The notes below the pieces were generated by a model. It was not told the origin of the DNA. It did not search any database and saw only the letters and a program-made list of their open reading frames with translations. Of a stretch of DNA of 64,000 nt, positions 26,198 to 34,161 are shown piece by piece; position 1 is the first letter of the stretch, and every line of letters starts with the position of its first letter. Both the position numbers and the translations under genes were made by a program. The DNA is from Rhodobacter sp. (GTDB taxonomy: Bacteria; Pseudomonadota; Alphaproteobacteria; Rhodobacterales; Rhodobacteraceae). The DNA is taken from assembly GCA_016704435.1 (NCBI GenBank), contig JADJAB010000011.1:96196-160195 (forward strand), in the 5' to 3' direction.

Positions 26198-26697
26198 CCG
26201 CGCGCGCCTGTTTGCGCTGGCCGCACCCGATGCTGAAGGCGCCGGCGGCCGATGTGCCCGCGATCACCGACGAGATCCGCGTGATCTGGCGCGACATGGT
26301 CGACACGATGGAGGCGATGCCGGGCTATGGCCTGGCGGCGGTGCAGATCGGGGTGCCCTTGCGGCTGGCGGTGGTGGATTGTTCGGCCAAGCGGGGGCAG
26401 GCCGTCCTGATGGCCAACCCGGAGGTGCTGCATGCCAGCACCCAGCCCCGCGAGCATGAGGAATCGAGTCCGAATCTGTTCGGCGTCTCGGCCGTGATCA
26501 GCAGGCCGCGGGCGGTGACGGTACGGTTTCTCAATGCCGAAGGTGCGCTCGAGGACCGGGATTTCGTCGACCTCTGGGCGACATCCGTGCAGCACCAGAT
26601 CGACCATCTGGCGGGCCGGATGTATTTCGACAACCTGTCGCCCCTGAAGCGCAAGATGCTGTTTGCCAAGGCGGAAAAGCTGCGGAGGCGGGGATGA
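26194..26697 (+). CDS. deformylase-like protein with degenerate active site
   Basis: 167 residues, clearly of the deformylase fold but altered at each motif. GYGLAAVQIG has Val where Pro is usual. The EGCLS box reads SSPNLFGVSA, so the metal-binding Cys is gone. HExxH has become HQIDH, losing the catalytic Glu. Loss of one metal ligand and the general base predicts no deformylase activity. It overlaps the second def and fmt by four bases each and so is translationally coupled to both. A regulatory or binding role is inferred. Confidence 0.9.
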   Translation: MTARACLRWPHPMLKAPAADVPAITDEIRVIWRDMVDTMEAMPGYGLAAVQIGVPLRLAVVDCSAKRGQAVLMANPEVLHASTQPREHEESSPNLFGVSAVISRPRAVTVRFLNAEGALEDRDFVDLWATSVQHQIDHLAGRMYFDNLSPLKRKMLFAKAEKLRRRG

Positions 26698-27587
26698 AGC
26701 TGGTCTTCATGGGCACGCCGGCGTTTTCCGTGCCGGTGTTGCAGGCGCTGGCGGCGCGGCATGAGGTTCTTTGCGTCTATTGCCAGCCGCCGCGTCCGGC
26801 GGGGCGCGGCAAGGCCGACCGGAAAAGCCCGGTGCAGGTGGCGGCCGAGGCGCTGGGCCTGCCGGTGCGGCACCCGACCTCGCTGAAAGCGGCTGAGGAG
26901 CAGGCAGCCTTTGCGGCCCTGGGGGCGGACGCGGCCGTAGTGGTGGCCTACGGTCTGATCCTGCCGCAGGCGCTGCTGGACGCGCCGCGTTTCGGCTGCC
27001 TGAACATCCATGCCAGCCTTCTGCCGCGCTGGCGCGGGGCGGCGCCGATCCATCGCGCACTCATTGCAGGAGATCCGGAAACCGGCGTCTGCATCATGCA
27101 GATGGAGGCCGGCCTCGACACCGGGCCGGTGCTGATGCGGCGGGCGTTGACGATCGGCCCGGAAGAGACGATGGCGGAGTTGCATGACCGGCTGTCGGCG
27201 CTGGGTTCGGCCGCGATCATCGAGGCGCTGGACAGGCTGCCGCTGCCGGCCGAGCCTCAGCCGGAGACGGGAGTGACCTATGCCGCCAAGATCGACAAGG
27301 CCGAGGCGCGGGTGGATTTCACCCAGCCTGCCGAGGTGGTGGACCGGCTGATCCGCGGGTTGTCGCCTTTTCCCGGGGCATGGATCGAGGTGGCGGGAGA
27401 ACGGGTCAAGCTGCTCCGCTGCCGCATGGCGGAAGGTGCCGGCGCGCCGGGGCAGGTGCTGCACGGGTTCACCATCGCCTGCGGGACCGGCGCGGTCGAG
27501 GTGCTGGAGGCGCAGCGCGAGGGCAAGCGGCCGCTGCCAGCGGCCGAGGTCCTGCGCGGCCTGGTGCTGCCCGCGCAATTGGGTTGA
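26694..27587 (+). CDS. fmt: methionyl-tRNA formyltransferase
   Basis: Formylates initiator Met-tRNA, the step that deformylase later reverses. The 297-residue product begins VFMGTPAFSVPVL and carries the 10-formyl-THF and catalytic segment CLNIHASLLPRWRGAAPI (Asn, His). The C-terminal OB-like tRNA-binding domain starts at about residue 205. The ATG shares four bases with the deformylase-like gene, making the last three genes of the cluster one coupled unit. Confidence 0.95.
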   Translation: MKLVFMGTPAFSVPVLQALAARHEVLCVYCQPPRPAGRGKADRKSPVQVAAEALGLPVRHPTSLKAAEEQAAFAALGADAAVVVAYGLILPQALLDAPRFGCLNIHASLLPRWRGAAPIHRALIAGDPETGVCIMQMEAGLDTGPVLMRRALTIGPEETMAELHDRLSALGSAAIIEALDRLPLPAEPQPETGVTYAAKIDKAEARVDFTQPAEVVDRLIRGLSPFPGAWIEVAGERVKLLRCRMAEGAGAPGQVLHGFTIACGTGAVEVLEAQREGKRPLPAAEVLRGLVLPAQLG

Positions 27588-27654
27588 CGCAAGGCTCTGG
27601 CGCGGGCCGGCACGCGTTCCCATATGAATGGGGCGACAGCGCAGGGAGGGTCCC

Positions 27655-27888
27655 ATGCCTTTTGTCTATCTGATCATCATCGGCGCGGCGGCCGGATTTC
27701 TGGCGACGCGGGTGATGCGGCTGGACACCGACATCCCCACCACCGTGGCGATCGGCGTCTTCGGCGCATTGATCGGCGGGCTCTTGCTGCGGTTCCTGAT
27801 CGTCGCGCTGGGCGCGGCGGCGGGTTTTGTCGGTGCGTTCTTCGGGGCACTGGCGCTGATCTGGCTGTGGCAGACCTACAGGCGCTGA
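27655..27888 (+). CDS. small GlsB/YeaQ/YmgE-like membrane protein
   Basis: 77 residues with three hydrophobic segments and the glycine-rich pattern of transglycosylase-associated/YeaQ proteins (GAAAGFLATRVM, FGALIGGLLLRF). The ATG follows a strong GGGAGGG site. Function is unknown in the family, where it is often linked to stress. It converges with the TetR gene. Confidence 0.7.
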   Translation: MPFVYLIIIGAAAGFLATRVMRLDTDIPTTVAIGVFGALIGGLLLRFLIVALGAAAGFVGAFFGALALIWLWQTYRR

Positions 27889-27904
27889 ATACGGGCACCG
27901 CCGC

Positions 27905-28402
27905 TCAGGTCAGGCGCTTGACCGCGTCTTTCAGCCGAAAGCCCTCGCCCCCCCACAAGAGCTGGCCCTGCCAGGCGGCGAACAGGATCGCGGCGGCCTC
28001 GCGCGCCTTTTCGCCTTGGCCGATGCGCAGCGACAGGGCGGTTTCCACCATCTGCCGCCAGCCAGCCGCAAGGGCGCGGCTTTCGTCATCGGTGGCGACG
28101 CGCAGCAGGCCGATGACCGGCGCTGCCACGGCGTCCAGCGCCTTCAAGAGACCCTGCGGGCCTTTTCCGGCAGCGGCGTCCATGGCGGTGGTGGTCGCCT
28201 CGGTCAGGGCCTGCCAGCCCTGGCGCAAGGCAGCGGCGCGCATCGCCGGGACCGTGCCGAAGCGCTGGGCAAGGGTCGAGGGCGCAAGCCGGGTGGCACG
28301 GGCGACGGCGCCAAAGCTGACGGCCTTGTCGCCTCCTGTCGCCAGAAGCTGGCGGATCGCGGCGTGAACCTGTTCGTCGGGAATGGTTTTCTTGCGGGAC
28401 AT
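27905..28402 (-). CDS. TetR family transcriptional regulator
   Basis: 165 residues. The N-terminal helix-turn-helix spans about residues 8-50 (SFGAVARATRLAPSTLAQRF), followed by a helical effector domain. The ATG at 28402 lies 15 bases from a perfect palindrome (28417-28426), suggesting autorepression. It follows the TRIC-type channel gene by 31 bases on the same strand. The regulated partner is not evident from sequence. Confidence 0.82.
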   Translation of the reverse strand: MSRKKTIPDEQVHAAIRQLLATGGDKAVSFGAVARATRLAPSTLAQRFGTVPAMRAAALRQGWQALTEATTTAMDAAAGKGPQGLLKALDAVAAPVIGLLRVATDDESRALAAGWRQMVETALSLRIGQGEKAREAAAILFAAWQGQLLWGGEGFRLKDAVKRLT

Positions 28403-28416
28403 CGCAGAAACATAAA

Positions 28417-28426
28417 CGAACGTTCG
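28417..28426. promoter_or_regulatory. TetR-type operator palindrome
   Basis: CGAACGTTCG, a perfect 10-bp palindrome flanked by near-symmetric bases, immediately upstream of the TetR gene. The position suits autoregulation. Confidence 0.5.
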
Positions 28427-28433
28427 GTCGGAT

Positions 28434-29084
28434 TCAACCCTTGCGCTTGGGCGCCTCCGGCCGGGGCGGGCGGGTGCGGTAGACCGGCAGGCGCCAGCCG
28501 AAGGCCAGGCTGCCGGCACGCAGGGTCAGCGTGACGATGGCGCAGATCAGCAGAGCGGGCATCTCTCCTGCCCCGCTTCGGGCAGCGAAGACGGCGCCTG
28601 CGGCCCCGGCAAAGGCGCAGGTGACGTAGAGCTCCCCCTGCTTCAGGACCAGCGGCACTTCGTTGCACACCACGTCGCGCATGAGGCCACCGAGGCAGCC
28701 GGTGACCATACCCATGACCAGCACGATGGGCCAGCTTTGCCCCATGCCGAATGCGGCGGCGACGCCTGCGGGCACGGCGATGGCCAGCGCGAAGGCGTCG
28801 ATCCACAAAAGCGCATGGTAGCGGCTTTCCAGACGATGGGCGGCGAAGAACACGGCCACGGCGGCGGCACTGGCCACGGCCAGCACGACCGGATCGGCAA
28901 CCCAGAAGACGTCGCGGTCAAGGATCACGTCGCGCGTGGAGCCGCCGCCGGTGGCGGTGAGGCAGGCGATGAAGATGAAACCGACGATGTCCAGTTGCGA
29001 GCGCGAGGCGGCCAGCGCCCCGGTCACCGCAAAGACCGCGACGGCGGCATAGTCCAGCATCTGCAGAACGCTTTCCGGGGTCAT
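28434..29084 (-). CDS. trimeric intracellular cation (TRIC)/UPF0126 family membrane protein
   Basis: 216 residues, about six to seven membrane segments in two repeated halves. Each half carries a conserved glycine-rich motif: TATGGGSTRDVIL (about residues 43-55) and TGCLGGLMRDVVC (about 129-141). Bacterial members form trimeric cation channels. The start overlaps the rnhA stop (ATGA). Confidence 0.85.
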   Translation of the reverse strand: MTPESVLQMLDYAAVAVFAVTGALAASRSQLDIVGFIFIACLTATGGGSTRDVILDRDVFWVADPVVLAVASAAAVAVFFAAHRLESRYHALLWIDAFALAIAVPAGVAAAFGMGQSWPIVLVMGMVTGCLGGLMRDVVCNEVPLVLKQGELYVTCAFAGAAGAVFAARSGAGEMPALLICAIVTLTLRAGSLAFGWRLPVYRTRPPRPEAPKRKG

Positions 29085-29539
29085 GCCGGTTTCTTGTAGG
29101 GCGCCATTCCGGCACGGGCGAGCGCATCGGCGCGTTCGTTCTCGGCGTGCCCGGCGTGGCCCTTGATCCAGCGCCAGGTCACCTGATGGCGACCCTGAGC
29201 GGCATCCAGCCGCTGCCACAGTTCGGCATTCTTTACCGGCGGTCCACCAGCGGTGCGCCAGCCCTTGCGCTTCCAGGCGTGAATCCATTCGGTTACGCCG
29301 TTCTTCACATAGGCAGAGTCGGTGATTATGGTCAGGGCGGAAGGCCGGGTCAGGCTTTCCAGCGCCGAAATCGCCGCCATCAGCTCCATGCGGTTGTTGG
29401 TGGTGTCGGGCTCGCCGCCCGCCAGTTCGCGTTCCTTGACGACCTGCCCGGCGTCGCGCGCAATCAGCAGCACGCCCCAGCCGCCGGGGCCAGGGTTTCC
29501 GGAGCAGGCTCCGTCGGTATAGGCAAAGAGGTCAGGCAT
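29081..29539 (-). CDS. rnhA: ribonuclease HI
   Basis: Degrades RNA in RNA-DNA hybrids. The product has 152 residues, normal length. The acidic active-site residues are visible in YTDGACSGNPGPGGWG (Asp), NNRMELMA (Glu), ITDSAYV (Asp) and NERADALA (Asp). It lies between the LysE-type gene and the TRIC gene in a minus-strand run that begins at ispH. Confidence 0.95.
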   Translation of the reverse strand: MPDLFAYTDGACSGNPGPGGWGVLLIARDAGQVVKERELAGGEPDTTNNRMELMAAISALESLTRPSALTIITDSAYVKNGVTEWIHAWKRKGWRTAGGPPVKNAELWQRLDAAQGRHQVTWRWIKGHAGHAENERADALARAGMAPYKKPA

Positions 29540-29602
29540 GCGATCTCCGCAGGCGGGGTTTCGCCCCGACTATTCGTCAGTGCCGGTCGGGTCAACTGCC
29601 AC

Positions 29603-30204
29603 TCAGGCCCGTTCCAGCGCCAGCCGGGCGCCGAGGGCGGCAAAAGAGGCGGCGAATGCGCGTTTCATCCAGGTCAGGATGCGGGGCGAGGACAGGACGG
29701 CCTTGCGCCCCGAAGCGGCGATGGCGGCGTACATGAGGAAGGTCAGGAAGGTCAGCGCGGTGAAACCGGCGCCAAGGGTTGCAAGCTCGGCCAGGCCGGC
29801 ATTGGCCGGCAGGAACTGCGGCAGGAAGGCCACGAAGAACAGCGGCAGTTTGGGGTTGAGGATGTTCAAGAGCACGCCGCGGGTGACCAGGCGGGCGGGA
29901 GAGCCGCCATCGGCAGCCTGCACCGCCAGCGATCCGGTGGATTGCAGCACCGCCCAGGCCATCCACAAGAGGTAGGCGACGCCGGCGTATTTGATGGTCT
30001 GGAACAGCACCGCCGAGGTGTGCAGCACCGCGGCCAACCCGGCCATGGCAACGACCATGTGCAGAACGGTGGCCAGGGTGCAGCCGATGGTGGCCCAGAC
30101 CCCGGCGCGAAAACCGCCGCCAAGGGTGACCGACAGGGTATAAACCACCCCGATGCCGGGGTCAGGCAGACGACAAAGGCGGTCAGCAGAAACTCCGGGG
30201 ACAT
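29603..30204 (-). pseudogene. LysE family translocator, one-base frameshift
   Basis: Inner-membrane amino-acid or metabolite exporter family. From ATG at 30204 it reads SPEFLLTAFVVCLTP, then loses frame. The correct continuation GVVYTLSVTLGGGFRAG is in the next frame and runs to 29603. Adding one C in ACCCCGGCATC (near 30158) gives TPGIGVVYTLSV, the conserved LysE start, and a 200-residue product of normal size. A homopolymer read error is the simplest explanation. Confidence 0.8.
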
Positions 30205-30239
30205 GGCGAACTCACTTTCTGTTGCGGCGGGGCGGGCGT

Positions 30240-30833
30240 TCAGGCCCGGGCCAGAAGAACGATGAACGGATCCAGCGTTCCGGCCAGCCCGCGCTCTTCG
30301 CCCTCGTGGGTGGCAAGAAGCGAAAAGCCGGCGGAGGCGAGGAGGTCGGTGATCTCGTGACGAGTGACGAAGGTGTAGTGGCGATCGAGGCGGTCGCGGC
30401 CTTCGCCGGTGCTGGTTTTCAGGGCAAGGTGAAAGATCCCCTGCGGTTTCAGAGCCTTGTGGATAGCCGCGATATACCGGGGCAAGTCGGCGCGCGGGGC
30501 GTGGAGTAGCGAGAAATTCGCCCAGACGCCATCGTAGCGGGCCAGGGCATCCAGATCGTCGAAGCTTGCCAGCCTTGCGCCGATAGCGTGGCGGTCATTG
30601 GCAAGCGTGACCATGGCGGGCGAGGCATCCACCGGGTCGGGGCGATGCCCCGCCGTGCGCAGGAAGGCCGAGGCCTGTCCTGGCCCGCAACCCATGTCGA
30701 GAACGCGGGACGACGACGGCAAGGCCGCAAGGAAGGCCTGAAGATGCGGGTCCGGGCCGGCTGAAGCAAAGTGATCGGCATAGTCGGCCGCCTTTGCGTC
30801 ATAGACGGCGATGGTCCGGTCGTCGTGGCTCAT
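30240..30833 (-). CDS. class I SAM-dependent methyltransferase
   Basis: 197 residues. SAM-binding motif I is VLDMGCGPGQASAF (about residues 44-57) and the acidic motif II is PVDASPAM. The substrate is unknown. Its start overlaps the ispH stop (ATGA), so it is translated with ispH. Confidence 0.88.
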   Translation of the reverse strand: MSHDDRTIAVYDAKAADYADHFASAGPDPHLQAFLAALPSSSRVLDMGCGPGQASAFLRTAGHRPDPVDASPAMVTLANDRHAIGARLASFDDLDALARYDGVWANFSLLHAPRADLPRYIAAIHKALKPQGIFHLALKTSTGEGRDRLDRHYTFVTRHEITDLLASAGFSLLATHEGEERGLAGTLDPFIVLLARA

Positions 30834-31780
30834 GCCGGTTCCCGCAAAATGCGCGGCACCTTGAACTCGATATCTTCCACGGCCGTCTCGACCAGTTCCA
30901 CCGTCACGACAAAGCGGGCGCGGAAAGCGTCGATCACTTCGGTCACCAGCACCTCGGGGGCCGATGCCCCGGCGGTCAGTCCAACGGCATGGGCGGTGCC
31001 AAGGGCGCGCCAGTCGATGTCGGCGGCGCGTTGCACCAGCATGGCATAGGGGCAGCCCGCCGCGCTGCCCACCTCGACCAGACGGCGGGAGTTCGAGGAG
31101 TTGGGCGCGCCGATCACCAGCAGCGCGGCGATCTTCGGCGCCATCGCCTTGACGGCGGCCTGGCGGTTGGTGGTGGCATAGCAGATGTCGTCATGCGCGG
31201 GCGCATGGATCAGCGGAAACCGCGCCTGCAGGGCGGTGGCGATTTCGGCGGTGTCATCGACGGACAGGGTGGTCTGTGTAATGAAGGCCAGCTGTGCCGG
31301 ATCGCGGACCTGAAGGCGGGCCACATCGGCCACGGTTTCGACCAGCAGCACCTCGCCGGGTGGCAGCTGGCCCATGGTGCCCACGGTTTCGGGGTGGCCA
31401 TCATGACCGATGTAGACCAGCTGGATACCGGCCTCATGGTGCCGACCGGCTTCGCTGTGGACCTTGGTAACCAAGGGGCAGGTGGCATCGACGGCGATCA
31501 TCCGACGCTGTGTTGCCTCGGCCGGCACTGATTTCGGTACGCCATGGGCCGAGAATACCACGGGCCTGTCATCGGGGCATTCGGACAGCTCTTCGACGAA
31601 AACCGCCCCCTTGGCGCGCAAGCCGTCGACGACAAATCGGTTGTGGACGATTTCATGCCGGACATAGACCGGCGCGCCCCATTTCTGCAATGCCATCTCG
31701 ACAATCTTGATCGCCCGGTCGACCCCGGCGCAAAACCCGCGCGGGGCGGCGAGGAAGAGGGTCAGGGGAGGATTCGGCAT
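30830..31780 (-). CDS. ispH: 4-hydroxy-3-methylbut-2-enyl diphosphate reductase
   Basis: Last step of the MEP isoprenoid pathway, making IPP and DMAPP. The 316-residue product has three Cys ligands of the 4Fe-4S cluster in GFCAGVDRA, DATCPLVTK and DDICYATTNRQ. The substrate-binding ATTNRQ and NSSNS motifs are intact. The ATG at 31780 was chosen because homology begins right after it. It heads a minus-strand run with the methyltransferase and LysE genes. Confidence 0.95.
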   Translation of the reverse strand: MPNPPLTLFLAAPRGFCAGVDRAIKIVEMALQKWGAPVYVRHEIVHNRFVVDGLRAKGAVFVEELSECPDDRPVVFSAHGVPKSVPAEATQRRMIAVDATCPLVTKVHSEAGRHHEAGIQLVYIGHDGHPETVGTMGQLPPGEVLLVETVADVARLQVRDPAQLAFITQTTLSVDDTAEIATALQARFPLIHAPAHDDICYATTNRQAAVKAMAPKIAALLVIGAPNSSNSRRLVEVGSAAGCPYAMLVQRAADIDWRALGTAHAVGLTAGASAPEVLVTEVIDAFRARFVVTVELVETAVEDIEFKVPRILREPA

Positions 31781-31848
31781 GGCATGCTCCGTTTCGGACA
31801 GAGGTAGGGGGGTTGCGCGGCTGCGTAAAGCCGCGATGTCCCGACCCG

Positions 31849-32271
31849 TCAGATCAGCGCGGCAGCGGCGGCGGCCAGGACGATGTAGCGCCCGGTCTTG
31901 GCCAGCGCGACAAGCGCGAGAAAGCGCCAGACCGGCACCCGCATCACCCCCGCCAGGGCGACCAGCACATCGCCGCCCGGCGCCCAGGACATCAGCAGCG
32001 ACCACAGGCCCCAGCGCGCCCAGAACGCCTCGGCCCGTGCCATCTTTTCGGGCGGCAGGGGAAACCAGGGGCGATCCTTCAGCCGCTCGATCGCGCGGCC
32101 GAAGGCATAGGTCACGCAAGAGCCAAGCGTGTTGCCAAGCGAGGCGACGATGACCAGCGGCACCAGGCCCCAGCCCGCAGCCTGCAGCGCAACGAACACC
32201 ACCTCGGATTGCATCGGCACCGGGGTGGCGGCCAGGAATGCCGCAAGGAACAGTCCGGCAAGACCGGTCAA
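31849..32271 (-). CDS. YqaA/DedA-like inner-membrane protein
   Basis: 140 residues, about four hydrophobic segments. Family features are PVPMQSEVVFVAL near the N-terminus, ASLGNTLGSCVTYAFGR in the middle and SWAPGGDVLVALAGVMRVP near the end. Related proteins are lipid flippases or envelope-homeostasis factors. It lies 68 bases upstream of ispH. Confidence 0.8.
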   Translation of the reverse strand: MTGLAGLFLAAFLAATPVPMQSEVVFVALQAAGWGLVPLVIVASLGNTLGSCVTYAFGRAIERLKDRPWFPLPPEKMARAEAFWARWGLWSLLMSWAPGGDVLVALAGVMRVPVWRFLALVALAKTGRYIVLAAAAAALI

Positions 32272-32370
32272 GGCGCGTGCATCTCAGGGGTCAGCCCGGC
32301 CATCTTCCGCAGGACGGCAACAGGACGCCGCATCGGGCGGGGCGCCGGGAACGCGCCGCCCGTTCCGGAC

Positions 32371-32946
32371 TCACTTGGCGCCGACCGAAGCGTCTTCGAC
32401 CGTCACCGGCCGGGGTTCGCGCGGCGGGCGGCCGATGACTTCGCGCAGTTCGTCCAGCTCGATGAAGTTGTCGGCCTGGCGGCGCAGCTCGTCCGCGATC
32501 ATCGGCGGCTGGCTGCGGATGGTCGACACCACCGAGACCCGTACGCCCTGCCGCTGCAGGCTTTCGACCAGCGGCCGGAAATCCCCGTCGCCGGAGAACA
32601 GCACGACATGATCGACCCGCGGTGCCAGCTCCATCGCATCGACACAAAGCTCGATGTCCATGTTGCCCTTCACCTTCCGGCGGCCCTGGCTGTCGGTGTA
32701 CTCCTTGGCAGGCTTGGTGCGCATGGTGAAGCCGTTGTAATGCAGCCAGTCCACCAGCGGCCGGATCGGCGAGTATTCCTCGTTCTCCAGCAGGGCCGTG
32801 TAGTAGAAGGCCCGAAGCAGCTTGCCGCGGCGCATGAATTCCATCCGCAAAAGCTTGTAATCGATGTCGAAACCCAGCGCTTTGGCGGCGGCATAAAGAT
32901 TTGACCCGTCAATGAACAGCGCAAGCCGTTCGTCCTTGTAGAACAT
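32371..32946 (-). CDS. NYN domain protein (LabA/DUF88 family)
   Basis: PIN-like nuclease family, 191 residues. It begins MFYKDERLALFIDGSNLY, with the first conserved Asp. Further acidic residues lie in GNMDIELCVDAM and LFSGDGDFRPLV, forming the expected metal site. A longer frame to 33033 adds residues without resemblance. It is divergent from folK. RNA is the presumed substrate, by family. Confidence 0.85.
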   Translation of the reverse strand: MFYKDERLALFIDGSNLYAAAKALGFDIDYKLLRMEFMRRGKLLRAFYYTALLENEEYSPIRPLVDWLHYNGFTMRTKPAKEYTDSQGRRKVKGNMDIELCVDAMELAPRVDHVVLFSGDGDFRPLVESLQRQGVRVSVVSTIRSQPPMIADELRRQADNFIELDELREVIGRPPREPRPVTVEDASVGAK

Positions 32947-33079
32947 AACCGATTTCCCCTCGACTAATGTCGTTCCGCCAATGGACTTCCGCGCCTGTTC
33001 AATGTGGATTACTGAAATCCCTTGGGGAACCAAACGTGGATAGCGCCCGACGAGCGGCGCGACAAGTGAACTATACGGT

Positions 33080-33667
33080 ATGACCCGACGTCAGGATACA
33101 GAAGTTCAACACGCTTTGGTTGCGTTCGGCGCCAATCTGCCGCTTGGCGACGCGCCGCCGGAAGCGACGATCGCGTCGGCGCTGGCGGGGCTGCAGGCCG
33201 AAGGGTTTGAACTTGGCCGATTCAGCGGGCTTTTCCGCACGCCGTGCTTTCCGGCCGGGGCAGAGCCGGACTATGTGAACGCGGCTGCGCAGTTTTTCCT
33301 GCCGAGACGGATTGACGCAGCCGGCGTACTGGCGGCGCTGCATCGGGTGGAGGCCGGTTTCGGGCGAGAACGCCAGTTGCGCTGGGGGATGCGGACGCTG
33401 GACCTCGATCTTCTGGCGCTGGGCGATTCGGTGCTGCCTGATGCCAGGACCCAGGATCGCTGGCGGCTTCTGCTGCCCGAAGAACAGCTGCGCGCGGCGC
33501 CGGACCAGCTGATCGTGCCGCATCCGCGGCTGCAGGATCGCGCTTTCGTGCTGGTGCCGTTGGCCGTGGTGGCACCAGACTGGGTGCATCCGCGGCTTGG
33601 CCTGACGGTAACCGACATGCTGGCAGCGCTGCCCGAGGGCGAAAGACGGGCGGTGGTGGCGCTGTAG
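33080..33667 (+). CDS. folK: 2-amino-4-hydroxy-6-hydroxymethyldihydropteridine pyrophosphokinase
   Basis: Folate pathway enzyme that transfers pyrophosphate from ATP to the pterin. The 195-residue product has the family signature RWGMRTLDLDLLAL with the metal Asp pair, the early VAFGANLPLGD loop and VPHPRLQDRAFVL. It is somewhat longer than average because of an N-terminal extension and an insertion near residue 125. It is alone on its strand, 109 bases before rpoZ. Confidence 0.93.
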   Translation: MTRRQDTEVQHALVAFGANLPLGDAPPEATIASALAGLQAEGFELGRFSGLFRTPCFPAGAEPDYVNAAAQFFLPRRIDAAGVLAALHRVEAGFGRERQLRWGMRTLDLDLLALGDSVLPDARTQDRWRLLLPEEQLRAAPDQLIVPHPRLQDRAFVLVPLAVVAPDWVHPRLGLTVTDMLAALPEGERRAVVAL

Positions 33668-33713
33668 TGCCGCCTTTGTCGATGAAACCGCTGTGATTTG
33701 CGTGATTGAGCGC

Positions 33714-33742
33714 TTGTCAAGCAGCGGCTTCCGGCATAGATA
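33714..33742 (+). promoter_or_regulatory. promoter of rpoZ-spoT
   Basis: TTGTCA (33714-33719) and TAGATA (33737-33742) with a 17-base spacer, about 35 bases before the rpoZ start. It is a good housekeeping-type promoter and the only one evident before the downstream string. Confidence 0.55.
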
Positions 33743-33776
33743 GGCGCCTTCCTAGCCCATGTGACAGAGGTGCCCG

Positions 33777-34130
33777 ATGGCCCGCGTGACGGTCGAAGAT
33801 TGCGTTGACAAGGTGCCGAACCGGTTCGAACTGGTTCTGCTTTCCGCCCATCGTGCGCGCGAAATCGCCGCCGGATCGCCCGTGACGATCGACCGCGACA
33901 ACGACAAGAACCCCGTCGTTGCCCTGCGCGAGATCGCCGATGAAACGCAAAGCGCCGATGTCCTGCGTGAGCGGATGATCGAATCCCACCAGACCCAGAT
34001 CGAGGTGGACGAGCCGGAAGACGACCAGATGGCGCTTCTGATGACCGGCGAGATCGACCGTCCGGTGGTCGACGACATGTCGGAAGAGAAGCTCCTCCGC
34101 GCGCTGATGGAAGCGCAGGGCGAGCACTGA
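33777..34130 (+). CDS. rpoZ: RNA polymerase omega subunit
   Basis: 117 residues. The conserved N-terminus ARVTVEDCVDKVPNRFELV and the AHRAREI helix identify it. The C-terminal half is acidic and longer than in E. coli, as usual in this order. It precedes spoT by 31 bases, the conserved arrangement. Confidence 0.95.
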   Translation: MARVTVEDCVDKVPNRFELVLLSAHRAREIAAGSPVTIDRDNDKNPVVALREIADETQSADVLRERMIESHQTQIEVDEPEDDQMALLMTGEIDRPVVDDMSEEKLLRALMEAQGEH

Positions 34131-34161
34131 TCGGGGCCAGACCCCTGCAGGCAGGGCGCTG

